Shown one piece after another: positions 50,009-63,219 of a stretch of 64,000 nucleotides of DNA. The stretch comes from Rachycentron canadum (lineage: Eukaryota; Chordata; Actinopteri; Carangiformes; Rachycentridae), in the NCBI GenBank assembly GCA_038496675.1, contig CM076663.1, positions 14,677,538 through 14,741,537 on the forward strand, in the 5' to 3' direction. The notes under the pieces were generated by a model, which ran no database searches, was not told the DNA's origin, and was given only the letters and a program-made list of their open reading frames with translations. The translations under genes were made by a program, and so were the position numbers. Numbering within the stretch: position 1 is the stretch's first letter; each line of letters starts with the position of its first letter.

Positions 50009-50170
50009 CTCCAAGAGCTCAATTGTAAGGCCATCACACATATTGCAAACACAACAGCTCAAGACATCACTCACCCACTCAACCGATACTTTGCTGTTCT
50101 GCCCCCTGGATCCAGGTACAAGTCACTGGGGTCCAGAAGGACTTACTTTGGCAAAAACATAAACCCCCTA
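50009..50170 (+). pseudogene. non-LTR retrotransposon ORF2, C-terminal fragment
   Basis: One plus-strand frame reads THPLNRYFAVLPPGSRYKSL followed by GSRRTYFGKNITP and a stop. Its layout matches the end of fish LINE ORF2 proteins, which typically read 'HPL...F..LPSGRRYR......R...F..SFIP'. The reverse transcriptase and endonuclease domains are absent, as expected for a 5'-truncated copy. The pattern is shared among L2-, CR1- and Rex-type elements, and I cannot choose between them. The fragment is only 54 codons and non-functional. Confidence 0.62.
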
Positions 50171-50685
50171 AATGGGATGTCTTACTAAGCACCTCATCCT
50201 CTTGCCGTTTTCCCATCACTGTCATGGGCTCTGTGTCCTATTTTCAGTATGTGATTCAAAGCTTAGCTGCACCAAATCATGTAATTTTCACTAACTCTAC
50301 TAAAATAGGATAGTTACCTATTAGCAAGGCTATTATAGTTAGCATCACAATTTTCTCTATCAAGACTGGAATAAGCAACTGTTTTGTTTATGTCAGTTAT
50401 CAAAAAGAAACACAGAGGTTGTTTCACCCATTGTGAAATTTTCAATGACAGCTAGCAGACAAAAGGTGTGTATATTGTGATTTAGCAGAGCCACCATGGT
50501 AGTTTTAACTTGTTAGCGGCTTAGCTTGGTTTTTCGTTCAGTTTTGTAGTTGGGTTCCTGTAGTTTCTTTGGTTACTGGTCGTTGCAGTTTTCTTGTGAA
50601 CTATGCAGTTCCTGTGTTTTAGCTTTGGCCAGTATACATGGCCAGAAAATCTTTTTCCACAAGAAATCTACCTGTGTTAACTGGA

Positions 50686-50708
50686 TTTCCTTAAGCCTCT
50701 TAAGGAAA
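50686..50708. repeat. 10-bp perfect inverted repeat with 3-base loop
   Basis: TTTCCTTAAG, CCT, CTTAAGGAAA. A tight small hairpin with no associated element seen. Confidence 0.85.
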
Positions 50709-51264
50709 CCATGTTTGTGAATTATATGGTGTGAAAAAAATCAGGTTACCACAGAGAGCTGCCAGTAATCAGATTACTTAAGTGCACGTGAACACACTGA
50801 TTGTATCAAGGAGCCTTCAGGCCTTCACACTCGCTCACTCCTCAGCAGCGCTCTCTATTTAACTGGGGCAGCAAACATGGGGACGTTTCCACTGCTTGTA
50901 ACATGGAGGAAACTACCCATGCTGATGGACAGAAGTGCCAACAGCTTGAAGGCAGACGAGGGTTGCTTTGAAAAAGCAAGAAAAGCCCAGGTCGGCAGCA
51001 GCATTTGTCAAAATGCTAACAAAACATGAAAAACACCCTGACAAAACTCTCTGCCTCTCTTTTGTTTCTGCTGTCTGTCTCTGAAACCAGATCTCCTTGT
51101 CTTAACCTTCACTTCACAGAGCTACCTGGTTTAGTTTGACAGGTGAGTCGTTGGATAGAGTGAATACACAATGACTTATGCACACACATATACACACTTC
51201 TTGTCAGGACTCCCCAAAGGCCTGCTGTCTGTTGAGGGGCAGATGAAGGTATAGCAAGAGTAAA

Positions 51265-51266
<2 letters not shown>

Positions 51267-51314
<48 letters not shown>
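51267..51314. repeat. (GT)24 microsatellite
   Basis: An uninterrupted GT run ended by CGCGAC. Confidence 0.97.
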
Positions 51315-51315
<1 letters not shown>

Positions 51316-54291
51316 GCGACCCTTTTCCTCTGAGAGAGTCATTACGCAGTTTTCCACGTTGGGAATTGACATTTTCTTCCTTTGCTTGCCATTTCACAGA
51401 CAGAGCTGTGACTTTCTTGTCACAGCACACACCCACTTCTCACTTTAAATGTCTGCGCAATGTTTCCACACACTCGTGCACGTTCATATTCACACACGCA
51501 CACACCCATGCGCACACTATCCCTGTAACTTTTAGTAGGTCAACCCCTTAAGGGTGGCCCAAACTTCCACTCAGGTAGGAACACAATGCATATTTCTAGA
51601 TACATGCAGCCTAATTAGGCAAAGAACAAAAAGATCACATACTCATGTACCTAGTGTTTCTAATTAAAGGAAATACCTCATTTTCCTCTCATACCTATTC
51701 ATGACTAAAATAGACATTGAAGAGGGGAAAAAAAGTCTCAAAGTACAAAGTAGAATTGTATTCTGCCTCAGGTGATTTGTCTCTGCCCCAGGGTTTAGGC
51801 CTCCTCACTCTTTAGGAGTTTCACAGATTTTTTTTCAAATTTTATTTTCTAGAGTCATCTCTATCCCTCTGTCTGTTTATATTAAGTAGGAGAGTGAATC
51901 AGAAAGAGGGAAATGAGCAGAAACTGAAGTCCTGCGCTTTCTCAGAAACGGATGTCTGTTTGAGTCAGTGTTCAGGGCAGTGCTGGCTTACCAGACGTTT
52001 TTATCACACACCTGTCAGCTCTGGAGAAGTGTGGAGTGAGTACCGCCTGCGGGGAAGATCACACAGACCAGCAGGCCAGCCACCAGAGCACAGAACAGGG
52101 CTGGAGGGCTTTGAGGTTTGGGGGATGTTGAGGGGCTGAGGACAATAGATGCAAAGCCCTGTTAGTTTGTAGTGACAGATAGTTAGCTGGTGTTCACGTT
52201 GCTCGGTGAGGGCACAGAATGGTGTTGAGGGAAGGATAAATACTACAGCACCTTTGTGATAGGAATCCCATGAGATTATCTCGGCAGAGTACCAAGGCCT
52301 GATGTGCACGACAGATTTGACTTGTGGCTTTTCTCACACGGTGATACCACTTCACGGCTGAAACATTACAGGACTTAAAATGATCCAGATGGTGAACTGA
52401 CTGTCTTTGGTTATGCCAGAATTTAATCTCCAATATAACCCTCACACCCTGACATCTAATACCTCTGTTTACCTGTGTCCTCTTTTTGTGGACTGGGATG
52501 TGCAGCTCTTTTACAACACATTATTTACTTTTTCTTCATTTTTCTTACAGTTTTAACCCAAAATTGATCTCTTTTTCATGAGATTCTGAACTGCACATTT
52601 TCCTCATCAGCAAGTTTATTTCTCCCTCCCTTTCTCTTGCTGCTGGCTTTCCTTGTCTTTATTGGTTTCTGACAAATACCCACTGATTGAAAGACTATAA
52701 GCTACAAGATGCAATTTGGAAAAAAAAAAAAAAAAATCAGCTGGGGCATATGCCTCATGCAGATAATTCAAGAAAGCCCAACAAGGCAATTTATCCATTT
52801 CAATTTGGACAAGGCAACTAACTCAGAAAAATCAATATCCCTCCATTCAAGAAAATGTGACAATACAACATGAAGTAATGGGAGCCTGTCAAAGACATAA
52901 TTGTAGTAATTACATCTATTAACGTATACATGCATGCAACACACTTGTTTAGCTTGCCATGTGCTACGCTACATGTTGGGATATTCTTTTTGAGGCACTT
53001 GAAGTTGAAGCGATATTTCAAATACTGGAAAAAAAGCACCTTTGCTTTCAGAGAAATTGATTTGTAAGTGATATGTGGAAACAAATTGGTAATAGATTGT
53101 TTTGTTCCCATCAAGAGTCAGGTTTTGTATTTGCAGGAGAAGGCATCTTTTTAAAAGAAGAAAATAAAGGGATGAGAATTCAGAATGGAAACAAGTGACT
53201 GATTTCCACGCACATCTTGGCTAATGGCGTCAGTGGGGGAGATATCTTCTTGTCTTTCAATGATCGTCGTCTCACCCACACAGCTGACAGAAACACCTGA
53301 GAGATCAGGACAAACAGCGAGAGTAGCAGAGTGGCAGATTTGATGTCGTGTTAACTCCTGTCTCGCCGAAGGCACCCTGTCCTCGAAATGACTTAGTGAT
53401 GAGTCACCTGATGCAGAATTCCAGTCAGAGCTTATTCCTGAAATCATCTTCACTTTCATGAATGCACCCTTTTTCATGTGAGTGAGCCATCAAGGCTCCC
53501 TCTTGAAGGGGGGGTTAGATAAGCTTGAGGTCACTCTGATTTGAGGCTGCATTTGTCTGCTTGTCTGTACCACCTTTTACTGCTAATTATACGTAGTGGA
53601 AAAAACAATGATGCAATCAAACATCCAACCTTTTTTTCCCCCCTGGCTGACGAAGAGAACGTGTCCCAGGTGAGTGGACAGCGAACCAATGGAGGTGTAT
53701 CGATTCAAGCCTTCTCTTATGTACCCATCAAGGATTTCTGTCATACTTAGTCACGTCAAAGAGGGCTTTGATTTTTGGGATGTCTGCGTAAGGGTTGGCC
53801 TCACATCAAATCTACCCGCAGTCTGGCTTCAATATCAAACTACCCCCACTTAATTATTCAAAGTTCTCAGACTAGAGTCCTTTATTCTTTTGCCGCAACC
53901 AGGATGCAATCGAAATAATTTATTTTGTGAGGTAGTACCTCAAAAACAACTGCCTACACACAAACTTATACTACTTTTCAGGGGCTTTTTCATTTAAAGA
54001 CCGTGTCGTGAATTAGCAAATTTCACTCAATCTTTAACTTGGCAACACGCACGCACGCACATTCAGACACACGCTGACACACATCCAAGCTGTCTGTGGC
54101 TGTTTGTTAAATCCTGGTCATGGGTTAGGGTGAACGATCGCAGTTGATTCTTCTTGGAGCTCATTTTGAGGAATACCAACAGCGCAGCAATGAATTTCGA
54201 AATGTAAAGTCAGAAGAGAGGGCAGGGCTTTACTCTCTCACAGCCAGGGATCAGAGGATGGTATGAATCAGTAATTCTCCACATATGCACA

Positions 54292-54294
<3 letters not shown>
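51315..54294. other. unassigned non-coding sequence
   Basis: No recognisable gene or element. Contains an A tract near 52719-52736 and an (ACGC)n patch near 54048-54061. Confidence 0.5.

Positions 54295-54331
<37 letters not shown>
54295..54331. repeat. (AC)18 microsatellite
   Basis: An uninterrupted AC run within a longer imperfect CA-rich patch. Confidence 0.96.
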
Positions 54332-54333
<2 letters not shown>

Positions 54334-57300
54334 CACACACCATGTACTCCTCTTTCTACTACATCATTCCCTCTCATTTAGCCTTTTATACTTCATTCTG
54401 TCACTTCCAAATCCAGCGTGATGCCGTGCTGTAATGCAGTGTTCTTGAGAAAAAATATCCTCCCAGCGATCTAAGACAATGAGATCTGGCTCTGCTTGAT
54501 TGGTTTGAACAGCTTAGCGCCTTATAATATGCAACGGAAAAGCTAGCATTATCTATTTACACTAAAAATGTGTGGAAAAAAGTGTGAAACACTCGTGTAT
54601 TTTGCTTTTTTTCTTTGATAAGTGAATGTGTGTGGGATAGAGGGGAAAAAAAGAACAACAAAAGCATAAAAAGCAGGCAGTTTAAGCAGAGTGGAACACA
54701 AAAGCAGGAAAAGAGATGTGAGCAGAAGTGAAACGATAACAAACAGGTTTCCTTTTTGGATGTGGAGAACGGAAAAAAAAAAACAAGGACGAGAAAGCAC
54801 ACAATAAGAGGAACTTTAGTGGGAGAGTAGTAGGAGGTCGGAGGTTTCACTTAAAAGTCGACAAGACAGCTCATTTAAAGAGAGAACACGAGGCAGTGCT
54901 CCTGGGAACTGGTTGCCTACGCGGGAAGTATATACAGGAATTCTGTGCTTCAGAAGCAGTTTGCACAGAAGTTCCCTGACTCCAGGGAATAAATTAATTA
55001 CAACCTTGTTCAATCCTCACATACTTTCTCTTAAATTCAGAAAGGGAACATTTGTTTAAATTCCATAGCCATGGTTCATGTTTTGTCATGAAGCTAAATG
55101 GCAGAAGGATCTGTTGTTTGCTGCCTAAGCTCCAACTTTCATCTTCCATCATCATTTTGTTTCCTGCAACTGTGCAACATTTGTCATCATTGAAGCATAA
55201 CTTGAATGGGATTTATGTAGACAACAAACCTCTAAAACATACTGCGCTTTGCAGTGAAAGAAACAGAACAATTTATTTCTGCCTCACCCTAGAGTTTACT
55301 ATTCCAGATGTTTTTATAAAGAGTCAAAAGAATAAACAGTCTTCTTTTTTCTTTACACTGGAAATGTGACGGGGAACTTTGGATAAGACTGTGGATATGT
55401 GACTGACACGAGCAGCTGAGCTCGTAAAAATTTGAACATTTTCCTCCTTGTATGTTAGCATGGAAGTTAGCAGCTATATTGATGCAATATAATAAGTTTC
55501 ATTAACATGCAACATTAACATCATTAACATTTAAAAACTGATTCATAATAGGTGTGGGAGGTGTAGTAATAGAGAAAATAATGACTTCATAGGGCAAGTA
55601 CTGTACATTGATAAACTGTTACATACATTGTTCCAGCTGCTCTTAACTCCATTATAATGTGATATAATATGTAATAATTAAGACACGTAGGTAGTGTCTT
55701 CGGGCAAGGACTCAAAATCCAGAACCTTGTCCCAAACACTATCCTTCTTGTGACTGCTGGTGAGGGAGATGTGGAAGCCGAAAGAGTGGGGATAAGAGAG
55801 CCAAAGATTAGGGATGAGTGGCTGAGTAGATGAGGGATAATGGGTAACAGTCCAGTTTCGGAAGGCATGGGATCGCGTGGGAATTCTGAAGAGGGCCGAT
55901 TCAGACCGGATGAGAGACAGAGAGAGCTGATTATCCACCTCCTTTTGTGTGTGGGATCAGGATCAGCAGGCAAATCCCCCACTTGGAGAGAAGAGTCGAG
56001 TAATGGGAGAGTAGGGGTAGGTGAGGTGAGGCGAGGAGAGACAATGAACAGAGAGGTGATGGGGGCAAAGGAGATGACAAAGGAGTTACAAAAAAGAGAA
56101 GGATGCAGGTGGGAAAGAAAAAAGAGGAGAGGAAATGGAAGGTGAGAGCTATGCCCTTTGGGCCTTGATTTGGCATATACAATGCAATCAAGTTATCAGG
56201 GCTGCAGTTTTCACCTGCCATGCATGATTATATGCATATACTCTCATTTATGTAGTCTGATTTTTGAAGCCTTAGTCCTCATTAGCCACTACATTTTATT
56301 GAAATAGACTTTGTTCCTGTTCCTCTGTTTTTTTCACACCTCACAGTCTCTGATGATTAAATGAACTCAGAAATATCTTGCTCTAAAAACCTGCACTGTT
56401 CCTCTTCGCCATGGGAGCAAGAGAAGCCAAACTAATTGCATGCACTTCTGGATTTGCTGGATACTCAGTGAGGCTGAAATGTAAAGTGTGCGAGCGTGTG
56501 TGTAAGTGCTAGTGTATGTGTGTGTTGTTTGTCTTGGTCCTAGGTTCTGCTTTCCTGCGCCAGACATCCCTACCTCTCACTGGTACCTGCAGCAATACAG
56601 GAACCATTAGACACTCCCTGAGTGATGAGACGAAGCAGTTTTCATTAAAAAGACATTTGGTGAAGACTGGAGGCCTTGAATTGATGTGAAGCAAGAGACA
56701 AAGGCTCATGTTTGTCTTGAGGGGGGTGGGTACGGGGGAGCTGAGTGACTCATATGTCAGTGTTTCAGACTGCAATGCTGGAAAAAAATTCTGCCACTCA
56801 AATAAACAGCGTCTGAAAGCAAGCCAAGGTTTGACGGCAATGAGGGAAGCAGGTGTGCAGGCGTGCGTGTAAGTGTGTGTGTGCATGTGCGTGCGTCACT
56901 GTTTCTGTGCTGGAAGGAGTAAGTGAGGGGGAGAGAGTGAAGGACGGTGTGAAATCATTTTAGTGAATTTGTAGAATGCTGTAGAGTCAAACCGAGATGC
57001 TGCTGCTAACTCCTGTCAGTGAACTGTGGATTAACAAGAGCGAACGGGGGGAACTCTACAGCCCTCCACCCGGGTACCGACTGCACACAACCACAAATCC
57101 ATGCCTCCCTTGGGACAGGAGGCGCACCCATGGTACGATTCATTGGATTACCAGCCCACCCAGCCAGAGTCTATTATTATCATCTAAAGACAGATGTGAA
57201 GAGCAGAGAAGCCTTTTTTTTCCCCAACAAGATTTCAAGACATTGACATGAAAAAACTGTCTTCAGTCTAACATTTCAAACAATGTGACAGTAACTCGCT

Positions 57301-58289
57301 CCACTGGCAGCAGTTTCCACTAGTCTGAAGAATAGAGGTTACAAATGATGGAGATTTATTAGTCACAGAGGTGGCATGTCTGTAACATCCATAATACTAG
57401 AGAATTCTCTGTACCGCTGCCACCATATTCCCAGTTCATTTAAGGTGCCCATGGATATTTTTTGATGTGCATGAGAGGAGGACTACAGTTAGAGCTAATT
57501 ATAGGCACTGTAAGTGGTTCCATTAAGCTGTGCACGTGCATTATACTGTGCAAACTTGCAGACACAGCACAAACCATGTCTCTGTTATACAAGAATGGAT
57601 TTCTAAAGCACTATGATTACCTTCATCATGTCTTAGTTTTGTGTTTGAGACTAGAATGGCCTTGATGTCAGCAGATACCACCTGTTGGTAGTTTGTATTT
57701 TTTTGACTTAAACTGTACAGATGCTTGACAGATGACTTATTTTACAAGGAAAAATTTTAGTGAAGATTTTCCAGTCAAAGGATTTCTTTGCTTTTTGCTT
57801 GTCTGTATTAAAGCTAAATGGGTGTCATATGCTGTGCAGACTTTAAGCCCCTTGAGGCAAATTTATGATTTTGAGTTTGAGGTCACTCTGATCAGATTTT
57901 CCACATAACTGCTGTCAAAAGATTCACTATAAACTATTAAGTGCCTCTTTGAATATTTTTAGTGAACTGTTTTCTTGACTGACACTGTAATGTGATACAA
58001 ATGAAATGACACATCAATAGGAAACATTGCTGTTTGCATGTTTGGGTCCATATATATTTTGGAGGGGGGGGGGGCAACATTCATGTTCAGCTTGAGCACT
58101 TACCTCAGGACTCATTGATTGATCAGTACAAGACTAGCATAGAAGTCCTATGTTTTATCCATGCAGAAAGGATTATTAAAACATGTTGTCATTACCTGTA
58201 CATTTACATATATACATCATATTTTTTCATTCCCTTTTGGATTATGACTAACTACTGCCAGAAAAATCTATATACACTACTTATAGGCT
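54332..58289. other. unassigned non-coding sequence
   Basis: Contains purine-rich stretches (55970-56140) that keep both strands open by composition, an imperfect TG patch near 56870-56900, and a G11 run near 58064-58074. No exon can be called. A small GC-rich patch at 57.03-57.19 kb is discussed in the findings. Confidence 0.45.
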
Positions 58290-58940
58290 AAACCATAAGT
58301 ATTTGTGCAGTTAGACATTTCCTGTCCTTCATGTTTCAAGCTTCAATGCATTCAATTTAATATAAAATAATGGATGACATGTTAAAGTGCCAAGTCTCAG
58401 CTTTAATTTGCGTTAATTTATATTAATACAGACAAAAAACTGTGAAGACATAAAGCACCTTTAATACATAATGCCCAGATGGCAAGGGGTCAACAGTAGT
58501 TGGAGACCTGGCCACTGAATGTGTCTTTGGCAGCTGTGTGTGGTTTCAATGTTAGTTCATGGGCAAAACAGCTCACTCTTGGCTCGAGGGTGACTGAGAA
58601 GTTGATAGTTGCCATTGTGATTGAGGTGGAATTGTTCTGTGCTGTGGCTGTAGAGACTTAGTCTGGGATGTAGCTAAATCTAGATTCACTGTATATCAGT
58701 CAAATGTTAAGTGTGTCAGTGACTAAGTCAACATGCCTGCAGCTGTGAAGCAATTGGAGATTTTTCAGCAGCGAACATGCTACTGAAAGCTAAACATAGC
58801 AATGACACCTTCCCTTTAATGACCACATGTCGAATTTATGCCAGCACAGATCATTGGAGGTTGGGGCCCCTGAAGCTTTTGTCCTCATAACCTGGAACAA
58901 CCTCTTGCTGTGAAACAGCAATAGAAGATGCACTAGAAAT
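58290..58940. mobile_element. possible decayed Tc1-like element
   Basis: The segment begins 'taaaccataagtatttgtgc', then has 'ccaagtctcagctttaattt', 'tgaagacataaagcaccttt' and 'ctgtgtgtggtttcaatgtt'. These resemble the end region and subterminal blocks of another fish Tc1-like family ('AAAAGTATTTGGACAGTGAC ... CTTTCAGCTTTAATTC'). No terminal repeats, TA duplication or transposase motifs could be confirmed, so this is a tentative call. Confidence 0.33.
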
Positions 58941-60229
58941 GCAAATGAGCCTGATGTGATGCTTCGTGCCGCAGTTCAAGAAAGTAATAAAATAAAAGTT
59001 GGAAAAGGAGTGTCTTCAATTTGCCTGGAGGCGTCACCACTGCTTAGTCTGCTGTGACAAATAGCAAAGCATTTCATGTTTTACGCATTTAGTGTTTTCA
59101 CATTTGTGAGGAAAGCAAGCGGACATGATTAATCAGTATGCCCATGTGTCTGTATGAATGGGGTCAAAGTGGCTTAAATTTTTCCTGAACACATATATTA
59201 CCTGTACAGACAGGACAGGCACTTCATGAAATAATGGTCTTTGTGTGTGCTGGATACAGAAAAGTATGTTTACATGTTGGCAGTGGTAAAGAAACGCTTT
59301 GTAAATAGCTGGGGCTTAGGAGGAAGTATGTGATGAAAGTGTCTGAAAAATGGGTATACATTGAGGTGATGTGCGCAAATGAACACATATAGACAGAGCT
59401 CTGACTGAGTCAAAGAGATGCCCCAGAGAAGGATGGTTAGCCAGTCATGAAATTACTAAACAAATAGAGGCTTACAGGCTTCCAGGCTCAAACAGTCGAA
59501 GCGGGCGTTGAGACCACAGATAAGATGATGGTATGTGTGCCTGATGGATATAAGTGAATAGTCTGATGATGATCATGATGATTTTGGTGAAACTGAAGTA
59601 ATTGCTTCATCACTGTATTGTGCATCTTCAAATGCAAGGTCAAACTGGCATTACTGGCATTTTTGTGGCATGAGTCTTTCATTGTATGAATGTTGATGTT
59701 CTTGCTTTGGTTATTTTCTTTTTGTGTGTGAAAATCTGGTGGTTGGCTTTGCTTACTTGGCTCATAGACTGTATCTCATAACTCATAATAGTACGTCAGT
59801 GTTTTATGTTTAATTTTGATGATATTCCATGTGACTCAAATAGTGTTTCATGTAGTCGACATTACAGCTTTGTAGGTTTCTTCATGCTGGCTGCATGACA
59901 AAGTGCCCTCTTGCTAGAAACTTGCTAGAAAGTAGCACTTGAACTAGTGCATCAGTGCTTGACTTTGTTGTCGGATGTTGGACCTCTTCTTTACTTTTTT
60001 GTATGATGTGATAATTCCACACATATTAAAACCTTTAAGCGAAAATGGGTGCATAAATATGAAGTAACTTATGCTGTCTGTTACTATTACTGGGTACTAT
60101 AATTGGTATTTTTACAATTCAAAGTGTACGTCAGTTAGCAAAAATGCTTTCAAAAATGCCCCCAAAGTAGCTCAAATTAGTCAACCAATGCCCTGTCGTG
60201 TGGCCATAACCATTCATTCCTGTTAGAGT

Positions 60230-60500
60230 AGTCGGCCAGTCACAAAGCATACTGGGCGGGACGAAGATAAGCTGCTGACCCGGTCATCAGCATTAGCCCC
60301 GACACCTCTGACAGCAGAAGCTAACGGGAGAAATTCATAAGGCCAGACAGCAAAAGACTGTCTGATTAGCTTGGTAGTTGCCCCGTCTGTCAACAGGCAT
60401 CACACTAGCTAGATTAGAGGTTCGCTGTGCTTGACAGCTGCAGCTCAATTACGCGGGAGAGCTCAGCTGCCACCATCATTGGCATCGATCAAATATACCT
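60230..60500. promoter_or_regulatory. promoter-like GC-richer block with GC box (tentative)
   Basis: This block is clearly more GC-rich than its neighbours. It carries TGGGCGGGAC (an Sp1-type GC box near 60254), several isolated CpGs, CAGCTGCAGCTCA and TTACGCGGGAGAGC. A GGGTAAAA donor-like site follows near 60502. No ORF or downstream exon is recognisable. It might be a 5' UTR and promoter of an unseen transcript, or an old repeat. Confidence 0.25.
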
Positions 60501-62807
60501 GGGTAAAATAATTTATTAGCCTGGAGGCTAACAGGCTAAAGCTTGAAGAAGCTACTGTGGACAGCAAACAGGAGAGATCCAAATACATCCTGCAGCAGAG
60601 ACATTAAATATTTAATATCCAGAAGACAGTCCGAGAAAATGGTTGTCTAAAATCTCTGCTTTTTGCTATACATCACATGAGTAAATAGTAAAATTTTTCT
60701 TCCAGTAGTGTGTACAGTGTGCATTTATACTCATTTCATTACTATTACATTATGTTATTTTACATATTTTACAAATTTTAATTACATGTCATTAAAGATA
60801 GCTGTCGGGCCCTTTAATCATCATAATTTTTAAAAAAACATCTGAAAACAATGGCATCAGTTTTAAGCCTGAAAATACCACAAAATGTATTTAGATAAAT
60901 TTAGATAAATAATCAAGAAATTTTTTATTATTTTTATGATCTCAGAATACAAAACAAATGTGAGTACCATGGTTTTTACAGCAGCAAAATCTGGATATGT
61001 GATAAAACAACTTAAGTCCAACTTTTACAAAACTTTCATCCACATCTTCTGGCCTTCCTCAGCAGATGGGGATGGTTTAGTTGTTTTGAGTCACATGGCA
61101 CCAGGTGGTCATTTAGGTTTGTGCACATTGTGCCAACTAGACCATCTCCATGACAACAGAGCTCAGTTCTCTGAATGATGTGGTTGTGTTTTGGAAACAG
61201 CGAGTAAGAGTGACATTAACATGAGATTTATTTTTTGTACAGAACATAGTTTAAATGAAACAATTACAAAAAAAAGAGAAAAATCCCCCTGCTAGGCTAA
61301 ATATTAAAGGTGAAATAATTTTAACAGGATCAGCACTTTTATTTGTGGTACATGTTTTGTCCCTGGTGTCAGGAATTGGCAACCTACAGAGCTCATCCTC
61401 TCTCTCTTCCAATACTTGTACAGTTATTCTCTCTTCGTCCTCCACATCTACTGATATTCTGGAGGCTTTCTATACTTCTCCTCCTACCATCCATCCCTAA
61501 CTAATTCTTCTCCCTGTAGAGGAGTTTGGAGCCTTTGTCCTGCTCTGCAGTGAGCAGGTCTCAGACCCTGATCCCTAATCCCCTCCGTGGCCTGTGAGGG
61601 AAGAAAGGAAGCTTGAATTTTAGCCTCTAGAGTTGAGGGCCTGGGGCTAAAGTCATTATTCATTGTGAATAACCCTGGTGACAGGTGGCTCCAGCCTTAG
61701 AGAGCAGCACAAGACCTCTGGCCTTTCTCTCAAACAGAGCGGTGAGAAGGGAAAAAAAAAAAAACTATTATGCGAGTCAGTAAACAAGACCATTAAAGTG
61801 TGCGTGCGTGTGTGTGTGTCATCTACAATGACCTTAACACTCCACTCCACACTTTCAATTCCCACAACTCATTTCAACATCAAATTACTGTCTGTTTATC
61901 ATACAGCACATAACTGCTTGTAACAATGAGTACATAATATGGAAGACCAATCTCATATGGGTGGGTCCTCACTTGAATTTGCTCCCATGGGAGAGGTGAG
62001 GTTTAACAGGCTAAGTGGATGCACAACTTAATTGTGATGAGTGTGCAATCTCAGAAGGCTGTGAGGAGGGAAGAGGGAAGTAATTTCAGCACTCTGGTTT
62101 CCCTCAGGTGTGAACAATTGGGTCAACTAGGGGTACGAGAGTAGGTGTTCACATGCTTTGTTTGTGAAGGCTATGTTTGTTCTTTTTAGTTAGGCGAGGA
62201 TGGGACTGAGCTTTTTTTCCCTTTCATTGCCACGGAAGCAAACAACAAAATTAAAGTACTAAAAGAAGAAAGAAAACATCAAATACATTTCCTTCGGTTC
62301 ACCAACTGCAACTTTTTCCTGGATCTAGCAACCTCTACTGTATTTTTCACATCACGCCTCAGTGAGTCCCCTCAGCAGGATGCTTTGGACTTGCAGTCAA
62401 TACTTCATCTATCATTGACTGTCATCTTCAAACGTTGAAGCTTTCTAATCTTCTCTGCCAGCCCAGCAAGTCTCCGGCAGAGGACAAAAGTTAACAAAAG
62501 AGAAATACAAATGAATTATTGAGTGATGCGGGGGGACAAACGAGAGCTTTATGTGCTGCTCAAGTGCCCATTTAACCTTAAGTAATTATTTGGCTTCCGC
62601 TTTTAATGGAGGCACAAGCAAGTGAGATAAATCACCTCTCACTTGAGAGATACTGAAGGATTTGGGAGTGAGAGACAAGTTGACGGAGTGAGTGCTGATG
62701 AGGCTCGGGAGACAAGTGAACCCGCACACATGATCAAACAGACACACAGACTAAATGTATATTACACAAGCACAAACAAATCTTTGTGATTCTCTCCAAC
62801 TGGACCA

Positions 62808-62810
<3 letters not shown>
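60501..62810. other. unassigned non-coding sequence
   Basis: No recognisable gene or element. Includes a short tandem repeat of ATTTAGATAA near 60890-60910 and an A12 run near 61750-61762. Confidence 0.5.

Positions 62811-62846
<36 letters not shown>
62811..62846. repeat. (TC)18 microsatellite, truncated by gap
   Basis: TC units run directly into the assembly gap, so the true length is unknown. Confidence 0.95.
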
Positions 62847-63219
62847 NNNNNNNNNNNNNNNNNNNNNNNNNNNNNNNNNNNNNNNNNNNNNNNNNNNNNN
62901 NNNNNNNNNNNNNNNNNNNNNNNNNNNNNNNNNNNNNNNNNNNNNNNNNNNNNNNNNNNNNNNNNNNNNNNNNNNNNNNNNNNNNNNNNNNNNNNNNNNN
63001 NNNNNNNNNNNNNNNNNNNNNNNNNNNNNNNNNNNNNNNNNNNNNNNNNNNNNNNNNNNNNNNNNNNNNNNNNNNNNNNNNNNNNNNNNNNNNNNNNNNN
63101 NNNNNNNNNNNNNNNNNNNNNNNNNNNNNNNNNNNNNNNNNNNNNNNNNNNNNNNNNNNNNNNNNNNNNNNNNNNNNNNNNNNNNNNNNNNNNNNNNNNN
63201 NNNNNNNNNNNNNNNNNNN
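62847..63219. other. assembly gap (373 N)
   Basis: Unresolved bases. All reading frames that span it are artefacts. The right flank begins TATAAGAGACAG followed by a C run. Confidence 0.99.

Noticed and set aside
50908..51029. A short ATG frame after a TATTTAA-like motif near 50.86 kb
   Set aside because: Short, with no similarity to known proteins. The TATA-like motif alone is not informative in AT-rich DNA.
53928..53942. TGAGGTAGTA, the start of a let-7-type microRNA
   Set aside because: The next bases (CCTCA) do not continue the mature let-7 sequence. They make a short TGAGGT-AGT-ACCTCA palindrome. No precursor-length hairpin is present.
55587..56145. Overlapping frames of 86-131 codons on both strands
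   Set aside because: The sequence is purine-rich on one strand, which lowers stop frequency. The translations are dominated by Ser/Leu/Pro or Glu/Arg/Gly composition with no domain.
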